NCBI GenBank assembly: GCA_019414645.1
Contig: DXLP01000044.1
Span: 1 to 12,815 of the forward strand
DNA length: 12,815 bases
Direction of reading: 5' to 3'
Source: Collinsella sp.
GTDB lineage: Bacteria; Actinomycetota; Coriobacteriia; Coriobacteriales; Coriobacteriaceae
The position numbers and the translations under genes were made by a program. Shown here piece by piece: positions 1-5,985 of this stretch (position 1 is the stretch's first letter; every line of letters starts with the position of its first letter). The notes under the pieces were generated by a model. It was not told where the DNA came from. It did no database searches and saw nothing but the letters and a program-made list of their open reading frames with translations.

Positions 1-129
1 TGACAGCGGATTGGGTCATATGAGCGAAAGCCCGCCAGAGCGAGCAAGGTGCCTTCAAGAAAAATGGCGCCGCAGGTTGAGCATAAGTCAGCGAGCGGGT
101 CGCATTTGTGACAAGGTGACGTGAAACGA

Positions 130-158
130 AAGGGCGCTGACCTTTTGGTCGCGCCCTT
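130..158 (-). terminator. probable terminator downstream of lysS
   Basis: On the minus strand an 8-bp GC-rich stem continues into a 4-bp stem after a single bulged base, closed by an AAAA loop. The descending arm is followed by TTTCGTTTC, an interrupted U-tract. It lies about 80 nt past the lysS stop codon and would end the greA-lysS transcript. The imperfect U-tract lowers confidence. Confidence 0.5.
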
Positions 159-206
159 GAAGTTGAACGTCAGATTGTCCAAATGCGGCCCGCGCAGCGT
201 CGAGCC

Positions 207-233
207 GTTACGCGGTTCGTAGAACCGCGTAAC
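207..233 (-). repeat. stop-codon-proximal hairpin, copy 1 (GTTACGCGGTT family)
   Basis: This is a perfect 11-bp inverted repeat, GTTACGCGGTT against AACCGCGTAAC, with a 5-nt loop. It begins 3 nt after the lysS stop codon. No U-tract follows, so it does not look like an ordinary intrinsic terminator. Nearly the same stem follows the dtd stop codon at 4723-4750. Likely roles are 3'-end protection of the mRNA or membership of a small palindromic repeat family (inference). Confidence 0.75.
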
Positions 234-236
234 AAG

Positions 237-2201
237 TTAGTACATCTTTGCGCCGGCGGGGATGGAGGCGTCGAGCTGGATCAGGTTGAGACGCTCCTCG
301 CCCTCCTCCTCGTGGACAGCGCTGATCAGCATGCCGCAGCTGGGAATACCCATCATCTTGCGCGGAGGCAGGTTGGTGATGGCGAGCAAGGTCTTGCCGA
401 CCAGGTCCTCGGGCTCGTAATAAGCGTGAATACCGGAGAGGATAGTGCGGTCGGTACCGGTACCGTCGTCGAGCGTAAAGTTCAGCAGCTTCTTGGACTT
501 CTTGACGGCCTCGCATGCCTTGACCTTCACAGCGCGGAAATCGCTCTTGGAGAAGGTATCAAAGTCGACGAACTCCTCAAACAGCGGCTCAACGGCGATC
601 TTGGAGTAATCGAGCGTGGGCTTAAGCGACGTAACGAATGGGCTCGCGGCGTTGCCGGCCTCGGCAGCCTTGGCGGCAGCGGCACCGGACTGGAAACCCT
701 TCTCGGGCTTCATGTGCGGGAACAGCAGGACGTCGCGGATAGAAGCCTGGTTAGTAAGCAGCATGACCACGCGGTCGATACCAATGCCGATGCCGCCCGC
801 GGGAGGCATACCGTACTCGAGGGCGCGCACGTAGTCCTCGTCATACTCCATAGCCTCATCGTCGCCGCCGGCCTTCTCGGCCATCTGGGCAGCAAAGCGC
901 TCAGCCTGGTCGACCGGGTCGTTGAGCTCGGAGAATGCGTTGGCGTACTCGTGGCCGGCGATGACCAGCTCAAAGCGGTGGGTCAAACGCGGGTCGTCCT
1001 CAAAACGCTTGGCGAGCGGGCTGACCTCGATGGGGTAATCGCACACGAACGTGGGGTTGACGATGGTGTCCTCGCCCAGCTCATCGTAAATCTCGGCGAT
1101 GATCTTGCCGGCAGTCCACTCGGGCTTGATCTCCAGGCCCTTCTCGCGCGCGGCGGCAGCAAGCTCCTCGACCGGCGTGTCGATGGTGACCTGCTTGCCG
1201 AGCACATCGGAGACGATGTCGGTCATGGGACGGCTGGCCCACTCACCAGAAAGGTCGATGGTCTGGCCCTGGTACTCGATGACCTCGGGGTTGCCGATGG
1301 CCTTGTTGGCCGCCTTAATGACGCCCTGGGCGAGCGCCTTCATGCCCTCGAGGTCGGAGAAGGCACGGTAGGCCTCCATCGTGGTGAACTCGGGGTTGTG
1401 GGTGAGGTCCATGCCCTCGTTACGGAAGATGCGGCCGATTTCGAACACGCGCTCAAAACCACCGACGATGCAGCGCTTGAGGTGCAGCTCGGTGGCAATA
1501 CGCAGGTAGCACTCCTGATCGAGCGCGTTGAAGTGGGTAATGAACGGCTTGGCAGTAGCGCCGCCCTGGATGGTCTGCAGGATGGGGGTCTCGACCTCCA
1601 TGTAGCCGTCGGACTCCATAAAGCGACGGAAGGTGGAGAGAATCTGCGAACGCTTACGGAAGGTCTCGCGAACGTCGTCGTTGGCAATCAGGTCGACATA
1701 GCGCTGGCGATAGCGGGTCTCCTTGTCGGAAAGACCGTGGAACTTCTCGGGCAGCGGACGAACGGCCTTGGCAAGCAGGGTCGCGCTCTTAGGGGCAACG
1801 GAAAGCTGGCCGCGCTGGGTACGCACGACCACGCCGGTCACGCCCAGGATATCGCCCAGGTCGAGGGCCTTGAGCGTATTCCAGGCAGCCTCGTCCATGT
1901 CGTTGATACGGCAGAACAGCTGAATCTCGGCAGTCGCATCGCGCACGACGATGAACATGATCTTGCCCTGACCGCGCTTGGCGACCACGCGGCCGGCGAT
2001 CTTCACGACGTCCTCGGTGTCCTCGCCATCGGCAAGCTCGGCGTACTTAGTCTCGATATCGGCGACGTAGTCCTCAAGCTCAGAGTGCTCGGGATAGGGG
2101 TTCTGGCCCGCCTCGAACAGGGCGGCGCGCTTGGCCAGGCGGGTGGCGCGCTCGTCGTTGAGCGTCGATGCCTGATCGGCGGCGTTCTGGTTCTCTGCCA
2201 T
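237..2201 (-). CDS. lysS: lysine--tRNA ligase (class II) with C-terminal tRNA-binding domain
   Basis: This cytoplasmic enzyme charges tRNA-Lys with lysine using ATP. An OB-fold anticodon-binding domain lies at about residues 65-150. The class II core follows, with motif 2 around residues 254-272 (FEIGRIFRNEG, then THNPEFT) and motif 3 at 466-477 (PPAGGIGIGIDR). The core ends near residue 500, where Bacillus and E. coli LysRS stop. An Ala-rich linker then leads to an EMAP-II/CsaA/MetRS-C type tRNA-binding domain at about 541-654, with the signatures SDFRAVKV, LVGKT and PPRKMMGIPS. The total of 654 aa is about 150 aa longer than usual. The ATG at 2201 has GAGGAG 7 nt upstream. The gene follows greA across a terminator-like hairpin. 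The enzyme assignment is secure; the role of the extra domain (better tRNA affinity) is inferred from the family. Confidence 0.97.
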   Translation of the reverse strand: MAENQNAADQASTLNDERATRLAKRAALFEAGQNPYPEHSELEDYVADIETKYAELADGEDTEDVVKIAGRVVAKRGQGKIMFIVVRDATAEIQLFCRINDMDEAAWNTLKALDLGDILGVTGVVVRTQRGQLSVAPKSATLLAKAVRPLPEKFHGLSDKETRYRQRYVDLIANDDVRETFRKRSQILSTFRRFMESDGYMEVETPILQTIQGGATAKPFITHFNALDQECYLRIATELHLKRCIVGGFERVFEIGRIFRNEGMDLTHNPEFTTMEAYRAFSDLEGMKALAQGVIKAANKAIGNPEVIEYQGQTIDLSGEWASRPMTDIVSDVLGKQVTIDTPVEELAAAAREKGLEIKPEWTAGKIIAEIYDELGEDTIVNPTFVCDYPIEVSPLAKRFEDDPRLTHRFELVIAGHEYANAFSELNDPVDQAERFAAQMAEKAGGDDEAMEYDEDYVRALEYGMPPAGGIGIGIDRVVMLLTNQASIRDVLLFPHMKPEKGFQSGAAAAKAAEAGNAASPFVTSLKPTLDYSKIAVEPLFEEFVDFDTFSKSDFRAVKVKACEAVKKSKKLLNFTLDDGTGTDRTILSGIHAYYEPEDLVGKTLLAITNLPPRKMMGIPSCGMLISAVHEEEGEERLNLIQLDASIPAGAKMY

Positions 2202-2219
2202 AAGTTAGCTCCTCAAACT

Positions 2220-2252
2220 AAAACGCTCCCCAGGATTCGGTCCCAGGGAGCG
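2220..2252 (-). terminator. terminator-like hairpin between greA and lysS (possible attenuator)
   Basis: On the minus strand a 12-bp stem (two G-U pairs) begins CGCTCCC and ends GGGAGCG, with the 5-nt loop CCGAA, followed by TTTTAGTTT. It has the form of an intrinsic terminator. Only 18 nt separate it from the lysS ATG, and they hold little more than the ribosome binding site. lysS must therefore be transcribed through this hairpin, which makes it a partial terminator or attenuator setting the greA:lysS ratio. Confidence 0.72.
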
Positions 2253-2276
2253 AAAACATACCTTTACGCGGGACCG
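2238..2276 (-). promoter_or_regulatory. alternative pairing competing with the greA-lysS terminator
   Basis: Just after the greA stop codon the minus strand carries CGGTCCC (2276-2270). It is exactly complementary to GGGACCG (2244-2238), which forms part of the ascending arm and loop of the terminator hairpin. The two structures cannot form together, as in antiterminator/terminator leaders. The alternative helix has only 7 bp and a 25-nt loop, so it is weaker than the 12-bp terminator. Regulatory meaning is inference. Confidence 0.33.
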
Positions 2277-2280
2277 TGGT

Positions 2281-2751
2281 CTAGCGTGCGATCTTGGCGA
2301 TGGTGTAGACGCGAGTCTTGCCGGAAGGCGTAACGACCTCGACGGAATCACCCTCGCCGTGACCGATGATGGCGTGACCGACCGGAGACTCGTTGGAGAT
2401 CTTGTGCTCGAGCGAGTTGGTCTCGGTGGTACCGACGAGCGTGACTTCCATGACCTCACCGTTGGGATCGATCAGAGAAACGGTGGAACCGATGGAGACG
2501 GTCAGATCGCCCGTGGTGGCAGCAACCTGAGCGTTGGCGAGGATGGCCTGAATCTCGGCAATGCGAGCAGCATTCTGGGCCTGCTTGTCCTTGGCGGCAT
2601 CGTACTCGGAGTTCTCCGAAAGGTCGCCGAACGCGCGGGCTTCCTTGATGTCCTCGACGATCTCCTTGGCGTAATCGCCCTCACGCCAAGCGAGCTCCTC
2701 GACGAGCTTCTGGCGGCCCTCAGCGGTCAGTACGATCTGGCTTGCGTCCAT
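2281..2751 (-). CDS. greA: transcription elongation factor GreA
   Basis: GreA enters the secondary channel of RNA polymerase and stimulates cleavage of the backtracked transcript, rescuing stalled complexes. The 156-aa length is typical. The N-terminal coiled-coil hairpin carries the conserved tip GDLSENSEYDAAK, whose acidic residues Asp43 and Glu46 coordinate the catalytic metal in the family. The C-terminal half is the FKBP-like domain (SPVGHAIIGHGEGD, then TPSGKTRVYTI). The ATG at 2751 is preceded by GGGGAG at 8 nt. A TTGACA lies at 2787-2792, but I see no well-spaced -10 that would leave the ribosome binding site in the transcript, so the promoter is unresolved. The gene lies between the tatA terminator and lysS. 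Confidence 0.97.
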   Translation of the reverse strand: MDASQIVLTAEGRQKLVEELAWREGDYAKEIVEDIKEARAFGDLSENSEYDAAKDKQAQNAARIAEIQAILANAQVAATTGDLTVSIGSTVSLIDPNGEVMEVTLVGTTETNSLEHKISNESPVGHAIIGHGEGDSVEVVTPSGKTRVYTIAKIAR

Positions 2752-2799
2752 ACGGATATCTCCCCAACTATGATGTAACGATCAACTGTCAACAAAACG

Positions 2800-2832
2800 A
2801 AAAAGACCGGCTAGCCTGCGGGCAAGCCGGTC
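2800..2832 (-). terminator. intrinsic terminator of tatA
   Basis: On the minus strand GACCGGCT pairs with AGCCGGTC. The stem extends through one T-T mismatch by GCC/GGC to a CGCA loop and is followed by TTTTT. It lies about 25 nt past the tatA stop codon. Confidence 0.88.
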
Positions 2833-2857
2833 AGGTGCTCACCCCAAAGGGATGGGA

Positions 2858-3133
2858 CTACTCTGCGTCCGCGTCGCTGTCCTCTGCCTGCTTTTTCTTG
2901 GCAGCAGCGAGCTTGGCCTCGAGCTCTGCGATCTCCTTGTCCTCCTTGGACTCCTCGACCACAACGTCCTCGGCCTGCTTGGTTTCGCCCTTATCGTCGC
3001 CCTCCATACCCTCGCGGATATTCTTGACGGTAGAGCCGAGAGACTTGCCGAGCTTCGGCAGGTTCTTAGGCCCGAAGATGATCAAGACAACGACGAGAAT
3101 AATGATGAGCTCAGGAGCCCTCAGTCCAAACAT
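2858..3133 (-). CDS. tatA: Sec-independent protein translocase subunit TatA
   Basis: TatA is a small membrane protein that oligomerises to form the passage through which the twin-arginine pathway exports folded proteins. The 91-aa product fits the family: a short N-terminal membrane segment at about residues 9-20, the hinge [14 protein letters not shown] starting an amphipathic helix, then a highly charged, Glu/Lys-rich cytoplasmic tail that is probably partly coiled. I chose the ATG at 3133 because GGAGG stands 5 nt upstream and the family begins just before the membrane helix. The frame stays open upstream only because it runs backwards into tRNA-Pro. No tatB or tatC is in the window. The gene has its own promoter and terminator, so it is probably monocistronic. 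TatA rather than TatB is favoured by the short tail and the FGP hinge. Confidence 0.93.
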   Translation of the reverse strand: MFGLRAPELIIILVVVLIIFGPKNLPKLGKSLGSTVKNIREGMEGDDKGETKQAEDVVVEESKEDKEIAELEAKLAAAKKKQAEDSDADAE

Positions 3134-3169
3134 GTAGACCTCCACAATACAGCGAGACAAGCTCGAATG

Positions 3170-3198
3170 AGTATACCGCGGGTGCCGCGGTATCACAA
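3170..3198 (-). promoter_or_regulatory. tatA promoter containing a perfect dyad
   Basis: On the minus strand there is TTGTGA, a 17-nt spacer and TATACT, about 37 nt upstream of the tatA start codon and downstream of the tRNA-Pro terminator. The spacer contains the perfect 9-bp inverted repeat ATACCGCGG/CCGCGGTAT (3173-3181 and 3185-3193) with a 3-nt centre. It reaches into the -10 and touches the -35, a position suited to an operator. Confidence 0.7.
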
Positions 3199-3206
3199 CA
3201 ATAGCT

Positions 3207-3236
3207 AAAAAAAGGGACCGCAAGAAGCGGTCCCTT
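3207..3236 (-). terminator. intrinsic terminator of tRNA-Pro
   Basis: On the minus strand AAGGGACCGC pairs with GCGGTCCCTT around a 5-nt loop, and the U-tract runs through seven T. It lies 10 nt downstream of the tRNA 3' end. Confidence 0.88.
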
Positions 3237-3245
3237 CTCATGCTC

Positions 3246-3322
3246 TGGTCGGGTTGACTGGATTTGAACCAGCGACCCCTGCGTCCCGAACGCAGTGCTC
3301 TACCAAACTGAGCCACAACCCG
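3246..3322 (-). tRNA. tRNA-Pro (anticodon CGG)
   Basis: A 77-nt cloverleaf reads on the minus strand. The acceptor stem is CGGGTTG with CAACCCG, followed by the discriminator A and an encoded CCA. The anticodon stem CTGCG/CGCAG holds the loop TTCGGGA with anticodon CGG, and the T-arm loop is TTCAAAT. It decodes CCG proline codons. It is followed by a terminator and preceded by a weak -10, so it is probably its own transcription unit between ispE and tatA. Confidence 0.97.
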
Positions 3323-3330
3323 TTAGCTCG

Positions 3331-3336
3331 ACTATA
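3331..3336 (-). promoter_or_regulatory. possible -10 element of tRNA-Pro
   Basis: TATAGT on the minus strand lies 8 nt before the tRNA 5' end, the right distance for a start just ahead of the mature tRNA. I see no convincing -35 at 16-18 nt, so tRNA-Pro may also be reached by read-through from ispE. Confidence 0.35.
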
Positions 3337-3371
3337 GTAACAAAGATTTTCGCCGCGTGCTAGAGAAATTT

Positions 3372-4268
3372 TTATTTCTTTGGCGCGTCGATTTGAACCG
3401 TGTTGGGAATAAGCTCAGTCGCGCAGGCCCACCAGCCATTTTGCTGGGCAGCGTCGGCAAGCCTTTCGGCCGTGGCAGCGGTGTCGCAAATGGCAAACGA
3501 GCAGGCACCCGATCCGCACACATCTACAGCAACGGTTCCGTCCTGTTTACGCAGCCAGTCGAGGACCGTTTGAATCTGCGACTCCATCTGTGCGGAAATG
3601 ACACCAAGGTTGTTATGGATGAGTGCATATGCCGTCTCGGCATCACCAGCACGCAAGGCAGAAGCTATCGCGCCGGGCTTGTCCGCAGGCACCGGGGCCT
3701 CGTCAAAACGTCGATAGGCTTCAATTGTCGAAACACTTGCCTCGCGCGGCTTGACCAGCACGACGGGCGTCGCGGGCAGCGCGGGGTACTCAGTTGCCAG
3801 CACGTCTCCCCCACCTACGTAGAACGCAGGGCTCACGTGCAAAAAGAACGGGACGTCGGCACCAATGCCTCGCGCAATATCGTCGAGCGCTGGGTCGGTG
3901 CGATCAATGCCCCAGAGCTCCGCCAAGGCGACAATGACCGCGGCCGCATCCGTCGAGGGGCCGCCCAAGCCGGCGCACAATGGAATGCGCTTCTCAATCG
4001 TCACGCAGATGTTTGCCTCGCGACCATAATGCTCGGCCATAGCAACCGCAGCCCGATACGCCGTATTCTTTTGCATGGGAAAATCTGATGCCGGAACCGT
4101 CTGGACGGTCAGCGCCTGCGCCGGCGTGACCGTCACGGTATCGGAAAGACCGACGGCCGCCATCAGGGAATCGACCCTGTGGTAGCCGCGGTCATCGCGC
4201 TCGGTATGAACCCCCAGGTAGAGGTTAATCTTTGCCGGCGCGGAAAGAGTCAGGGACCGATCGGTCAC
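3372..4268 (-). CDS. ispE: 4-diphosphocytidyl-2-C-methyl-D-erythritol kinase
   Basis: IspE phosphorylates CDP-methylerythritol at the 2-hydroxyl with ATP, a step of the non-mevalonate (MEP) isoprenoid pathway that supplies the undecaprenyl carrier and quinones. The 298-aa protein is a GHMP kinase. APAKINLYL near residue 10 contains the catalytic Lys13, the ATP loop PLCAGLGGPSTDAAA spans 96-110, and GADVPFF near 136 carries the catalytic Asp138. The ATP loop reads GGPSTDAA where many IspE have GGGSSDAA. The start is GTG at 4268 with GAGGAG 8 nt upstream, 2 nt after the veg stop codon, so veg and ispE form an operon; the same neighbourhood (with one small gene between) exists in Bacillus. A 12-bp palindrome (4255-4266) lies over the start. 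Confidence 0.95.
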   Translation of the reverse strand: MTDRSLTLSAPAKINLYLGVHTERDDRGYHRVDSLMAAVGLSDTVTVTPAQALTVQTVPASDFPMQKNTAYRAAVAMAEHYGREANICVTIEKRIPLCAGLGGPSTDAAAVIVALAELWGIDRTDPALDDIARGIGADVPFFLHVSPAFYVGGGDVLATEYPALPATPVVLVKPREASVSTIEAYRRFDEAPVPADKPGAIASALRAGDAETAYALIHNNLGVISAQMESQIQTVLDWLRKQDGTVAVDVCGSGACSFAICDTAATAERLADAAQQNGWWACATELIPNTVQIDAPKK

Positions 4269-4270
4269 CG

Positions 4271-4567
4271 TTAATGCTCCTCGAGCTGATTGCCGAGCGG
4301 GGTAAAGATATGCTCGCCGCTCTCGGGGTCGAACAGCTCGACCTGACCGGTGAGGACATCGATATACTGGTAGGACTGACGCGACTTGCGGCCGCGGCGC
4401 TCGTCAACCTCGACGATAAAGACGGCGGGGTGGACGCTCTTGATGGTGCCCATGCGCTCGACAACGCGGGTGCGGCCCATGTTGGCCTTAACCTTGACGC
4501 GATCGCCCACCATATCGGTCAGCTTCTCGTGGATGTCGTCGACGTGATTGACTTCCATCTCTTCCAT
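4271..4567 (-). CDS. veg: Veg family protein (biofilm/veg-like)
   Basis: The 98-aa product belongs to the small Veg family (formerly DUF1021). In Bacillus subtilis it is strongly expressed in vegetative cells and has been linked to stimulation of biofilm formation; its biochemical role is unclear. Family features are the N-terminal IHEKLTDMVGDRVKVKA, a central GRTRVVERMGTI, the stretch HPAVFIVEVDE and the SYQYIDVLTGQVELF region, which together suggest a small beta barrel. The ATG at 4567 is chosen because GGAGG lies 8 nt upstream; an in-frame TTG at 4591 would place that ribosome binding site inside the gene. The C-terminus is about 15 residues longer than in Bacillus as I recall it. It is the first gene of the veg-ispE operon, behind a strong promoter and a leader hairpin. 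Confidence 0.85.
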   Translation of the reverse strand: MEEMEVNHVDDIHEKLTDMVGDRVKVKANMGRTRVVERMGTIKSVHPAVFIVEVDERRGRKSRQSYQYIDVLTGQVELFDPESGEHIFTPLGNQLEEH

Positions 4568-4575
4568 GAACAGGG

Positions 4576-4581
4576 CCTCCA
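4576..4581 (-). promoter_or_regulatory. ribosome binding site deciding the veg start
   Basis: TGGAGG on the minus strand stands 8 nt before the ATG at 4567. It excludes the longer TTG-initiated reading of the same frame. Confidence 0.8.
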
Positions 4582-4594
4582 GAAGGTGCAATTC

Positions 4595-4614
4595 AAAAAG
4601 GGGACAATACCCCT
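4595..4614 (-). terminator. small terminator-like hairpin in the veg leader
   Basis: On the minus strand AGGGG pairs with CCCCT around a 6-nt loop and is followed at once by TTTTT. It lies downstream of the veg promoter (about 14 nt from the expected start) and upstream of the veg ribosome binding site. It could attenuate veg-ispE transcription. The stem is only 5 bp, so efficiency is uncertain. Confidence 0.48.
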
Positions 4615-4634
4615 AAGATAGACAAAACTCTAAT

Positions 4635-4664
4635 ACTATAGCACCCTGTTGTGGCCATACGCAA
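4635..4664 (-). promoter_or_regulatory. promoter of veg-ispE
   Basis: On the minus strand there is TTGCGT, an 18-nt spacer and an extended -10 TGCTATAGT. Transcription would start near 4628, giving a leader of about 60 nt that contains the small hairpin. Confidence 0.72.
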
Positions 4665-4670
4665 GTAGCT

Positions 4671-4701
4671 AAAAAAGCCCGGTCTCGAATACGTACCAGA
4701 C
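4671..4701 (-). terminator. probable terminator of the rdgB-dtd transcript
   Basis: On the minus strand GTCTGGT pairs with ACCGGGC (7 bp, two G-U pairs) around an 11-nt loop and is followed by TTTTTT. It lies downstream of the dtd hairpin and just upstream of the veg -35. Confidence 0.45.
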
Positions 4702-4722
4702 GACAACCTCGCATGACCAGTT

Positions 4723-4750
4723 GTTACGCGGTTTGGTAAAACCGCGTAAC
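4723..4750 (-). repeat. stop-codon-proximal hairpin, copy 2 (GTTACGCGGTT family)
   Basis: This is a perfect 12-bp inverted repeat, GTTACGCGGTTT against AAACCGCGTAAC, with a 4-nt loop. It abuts the dtd stop codon (4751-4753) directly. Eleven base pairs of the stem are identical to the hairpin after lysS at 207-233, while the loops and flanks differ. There is no U-tract; a separate terminator follows about 22 nt later. Confidence 0.78.
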
Positions 4751-5197
4751 CTAAAGGTTGTCGGTGTCCAAGACGATGGTGAATGGGCCGTCGTTGACCA
4801 GGTCGACCTTCATGTCGGCGCCAAAGATACCGTGCGCCACATGCTCAACGTCCTCGTGCACAAGCGTCAGGAAGTACTCGTAGAGCTCGTTGGCAACATC
4901 GGGTGCGCCGGCATCCGTAAACGATGGGCGGCGACCGTGGCGGCAGTCGGCGAACAGCGTGAACTGCGACACCACGAGCACCTCGCCGTCGACATCGGCA
5001 AGTGCCAGATTGGTCTTGCCGTTCTCGTCCTCGTTGATACGCAGCCCGCGGAGCTTGCCCCACAGCTTGTCGGCCTCGGCACGCGTATCGCCATGGCCCA
5101 CACCCAGCAGCACCAGGTAGCCGCGTCCAATGCGGCCCACGCACTCGCCGTCGACCGTCACGCCGGCGTTGAGCACGCGCTGCACCACCGCACGCAT
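4751..5197 (-). CDS. dtd: D-aminoacyl-tRNA deacylase
   Basis: Dtd hydrolyses D-aminoacyl-tRNAs (and glycine wrongly attached to tRNA-Ala), which keeps D-amino acids out of proteins. The 148-aa length is normal. The start MRAVVQRV is typical, the SQFTL motif is at residues 77-81, and the Gly-cisPro signature NDGPFT is at 135-140; these two motifs build the active site. The ATG at 5197 uses a GAGGAG that is encoded by the last two Glu codons of rdgB, and the genes are 3 nt apart, so translation of the pair is probably coupled. A 12-bp hairpin begins at the stop codon. A cell making D-Glu through the neighbouring MurI benefits from this proofreading, although the link is only contextual. Confidence 0.96.
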   Translation of the reverse strand: MRAVVQRVLNAGVTVDGECVGRIGRGYLVLLGVGHGDTRAEADKLWGKLRGLRINEDENGKTNLALADVDGEVLVVSQFTLFADCRHGRRPSFTDAGAPDVANELYEYFLTLVHEDVEHVAHGIFGADMKVDLVNDGPFTIVLDTDNL

Positions 5198-5200
5198 GGC

Positions 5201-5842
5201 CTACTCCTCGCCCGTCAGCTTGGCGGACAGATGCTCGAGCGCGTGGAAACGATGGCTGATGGCGTTCTTCTCGTCAGCCGTCAGCTCGGCCATGGTCTTG
5301 CCCGGCGTGTCGACCGGCAGGAACAGCGGGTCATAGCCAAAACCATGGTCGCCGCGGCCCTCGTGCGCGATAACGCCCTCGCAGGCGCCCTCGCCATAGG
5401 TAACCAGACCGTCCGTGTCGATGAGCGCGACGACGCTCATAAAGCGCGCGGTGCGGTCCTCATCTGCCACGCCTTCCAGGTTAACGAGAAGCTTGGCGTT
5501 GTTGGCGGCATCGTCGCCGTGCACGCCCGCATAGCGCGCGCTATACACACCGGGCTCACCGTCCAGCGCGTCGACGACCAAGCCCGAATCGTCGGCAATG
5601 GCCATAAGGCCCGTCTCCTCAACCGCGGCTTGGGCCTTGATGATGGCGTTCTCCAAAAACGTCGTGCCGTTTTCCTCGGGATCCTCAAAATCACCCAGCT
5701 GGCCGAGCGCCACAAAGCGCACCTCGGGCATGACCTTGCCCAAAATGGCCTCGATCTCGGTGAGCTTATGAGCGTTTCCGGTTGCCACGACGATGGTCGC
5801 CGCCGGGTCGAGGGTGTCGATGTCAATCTTCTCAAGTGCCAT
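5201..5842 (-). CDS. rdgB: XTP/dITP pyrophosphatase (RdgB/HAM1 family)
   Basis: This cytoplasmic house-cleaning enzyme hydrolyses XTP, ITP and dITP to monophosphates and pyrophosphate, preventing their incorporation into nucleic acids. The 213-aa protein shows the family marks in order: VATGNAHKLTE at residues 19-29, a conserved Glu in NGTTFLENA near 64, IADDSGLVVDALDGEPGVYSARYAG at 82-106 with the metal-binding and catalytic Asp pair, and ISHRFHAL near the C-terminus, which binds the base. The ATG at 5842 has AAGGAGG 6 nt upstream. It precedes dtd by 3 nt and follows rph, the same order as rph-rdgB in Bacillus. A hairpin after rph and a weak -10 suggest that rdgB-dtd may also be transcribed separately. 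Confidence 0.95.
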   Translation of the reverse strand: MALEKIDIDTLDPAATIVVATGNAHKLTEIEAILGKVMPEVRFVALGQLGDFEDPEENGTTFLENAIIKAQAAVEETGLMAIADDSGLVVDALDGEPGVYSARYAGVHGDDAANNAKLLVNLEGVADEDRTARFMSVVALIDTDGLVTYGEGACEGVIAHEGRGDHGFGYDPLFLPVDTPGKTMAELTADEKNAISHRFHALEHLSAKLTGEE

Positions 5843-5858
5843 GACTGGCCTCCTTGTC

Positions 5859-5867
5859 TCTATAGCA
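5859..5867 (-). promoter_or_regulatory. possible extended -10 for rdgB-dtd
   Basis: TGCTATAGA on the minus strand matches an extended -10, but there is no good -35. The start would fall at about 5851-5855, giving a leader of only about 10-12 nt that begins within the AAGGAGG ribosome binding site. It may therefore be fortuitous. Confidence 0.3.
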
Positions 5868-5956
5868 AGCCGCGTGAGGGGCGTTTGGGCACTTGACCTC
5901 TCCCCTCTCAGGCGATCGGACCTTTCAACGCAGCATTTCAGCAGATAAAACCTACC

Positions 5957-5985
5957 AAAATAAACCTGTCCCTTTTTGGCAGGTT
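5957..5985 (-). terminator. terminator overlapping the rph stop codon
   Basis: On the minus strand AACCTG pairs with CAGGTT and the tail is TATTTT. The first arm starts inside the TAA stop codon of rph (5984-5986). The stem is short and the U-tract interrupted, so partial read-through into rdgB is likely. Confidence 0.55.

Noticed and set aside
20..124. 34-codon plus-strand frame at the left end
   Set aside because: It has no ribosome binding site, is Arg-rich without recognisable similarity, and is too short to support. I see nothing else definite in 1-129.
2202..2280. T-box or lysine riboswitch ahead of lysS
   Set aside because: The gap is only 79 nt and lacks the T-box sequence and the multi-helix lysine riboswitch core. 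Only the hairpin and its competitor are visible.
183..2333. 716-codon plus-strand reading frame opposite lysS
   Set aside because: It is a shadow of a certain gene: lysS has all class II motifs, and the antisense product is a low-complexity Leu/Gly/Val/His sequence with no recognisable domain. It also spans the greA-lysS gap.
2858..3316. 152-aa N-terminally extended form of TatA
   Set aside because: The added 61 residues come from reading through tRNA-Pro and its terminator. The real start at 3133 has a strong ribosome binding site and its own promoter.
5876..5907. GAGGGG/CCCCTC pairing before rdgB, considered as a riboswitch
   Set aside because: It is a single 6-bp helix with a 20-nt loop. 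A CTGAGA stretch recalls the TPP riboswitch, but the other TPP core sequences are missing.
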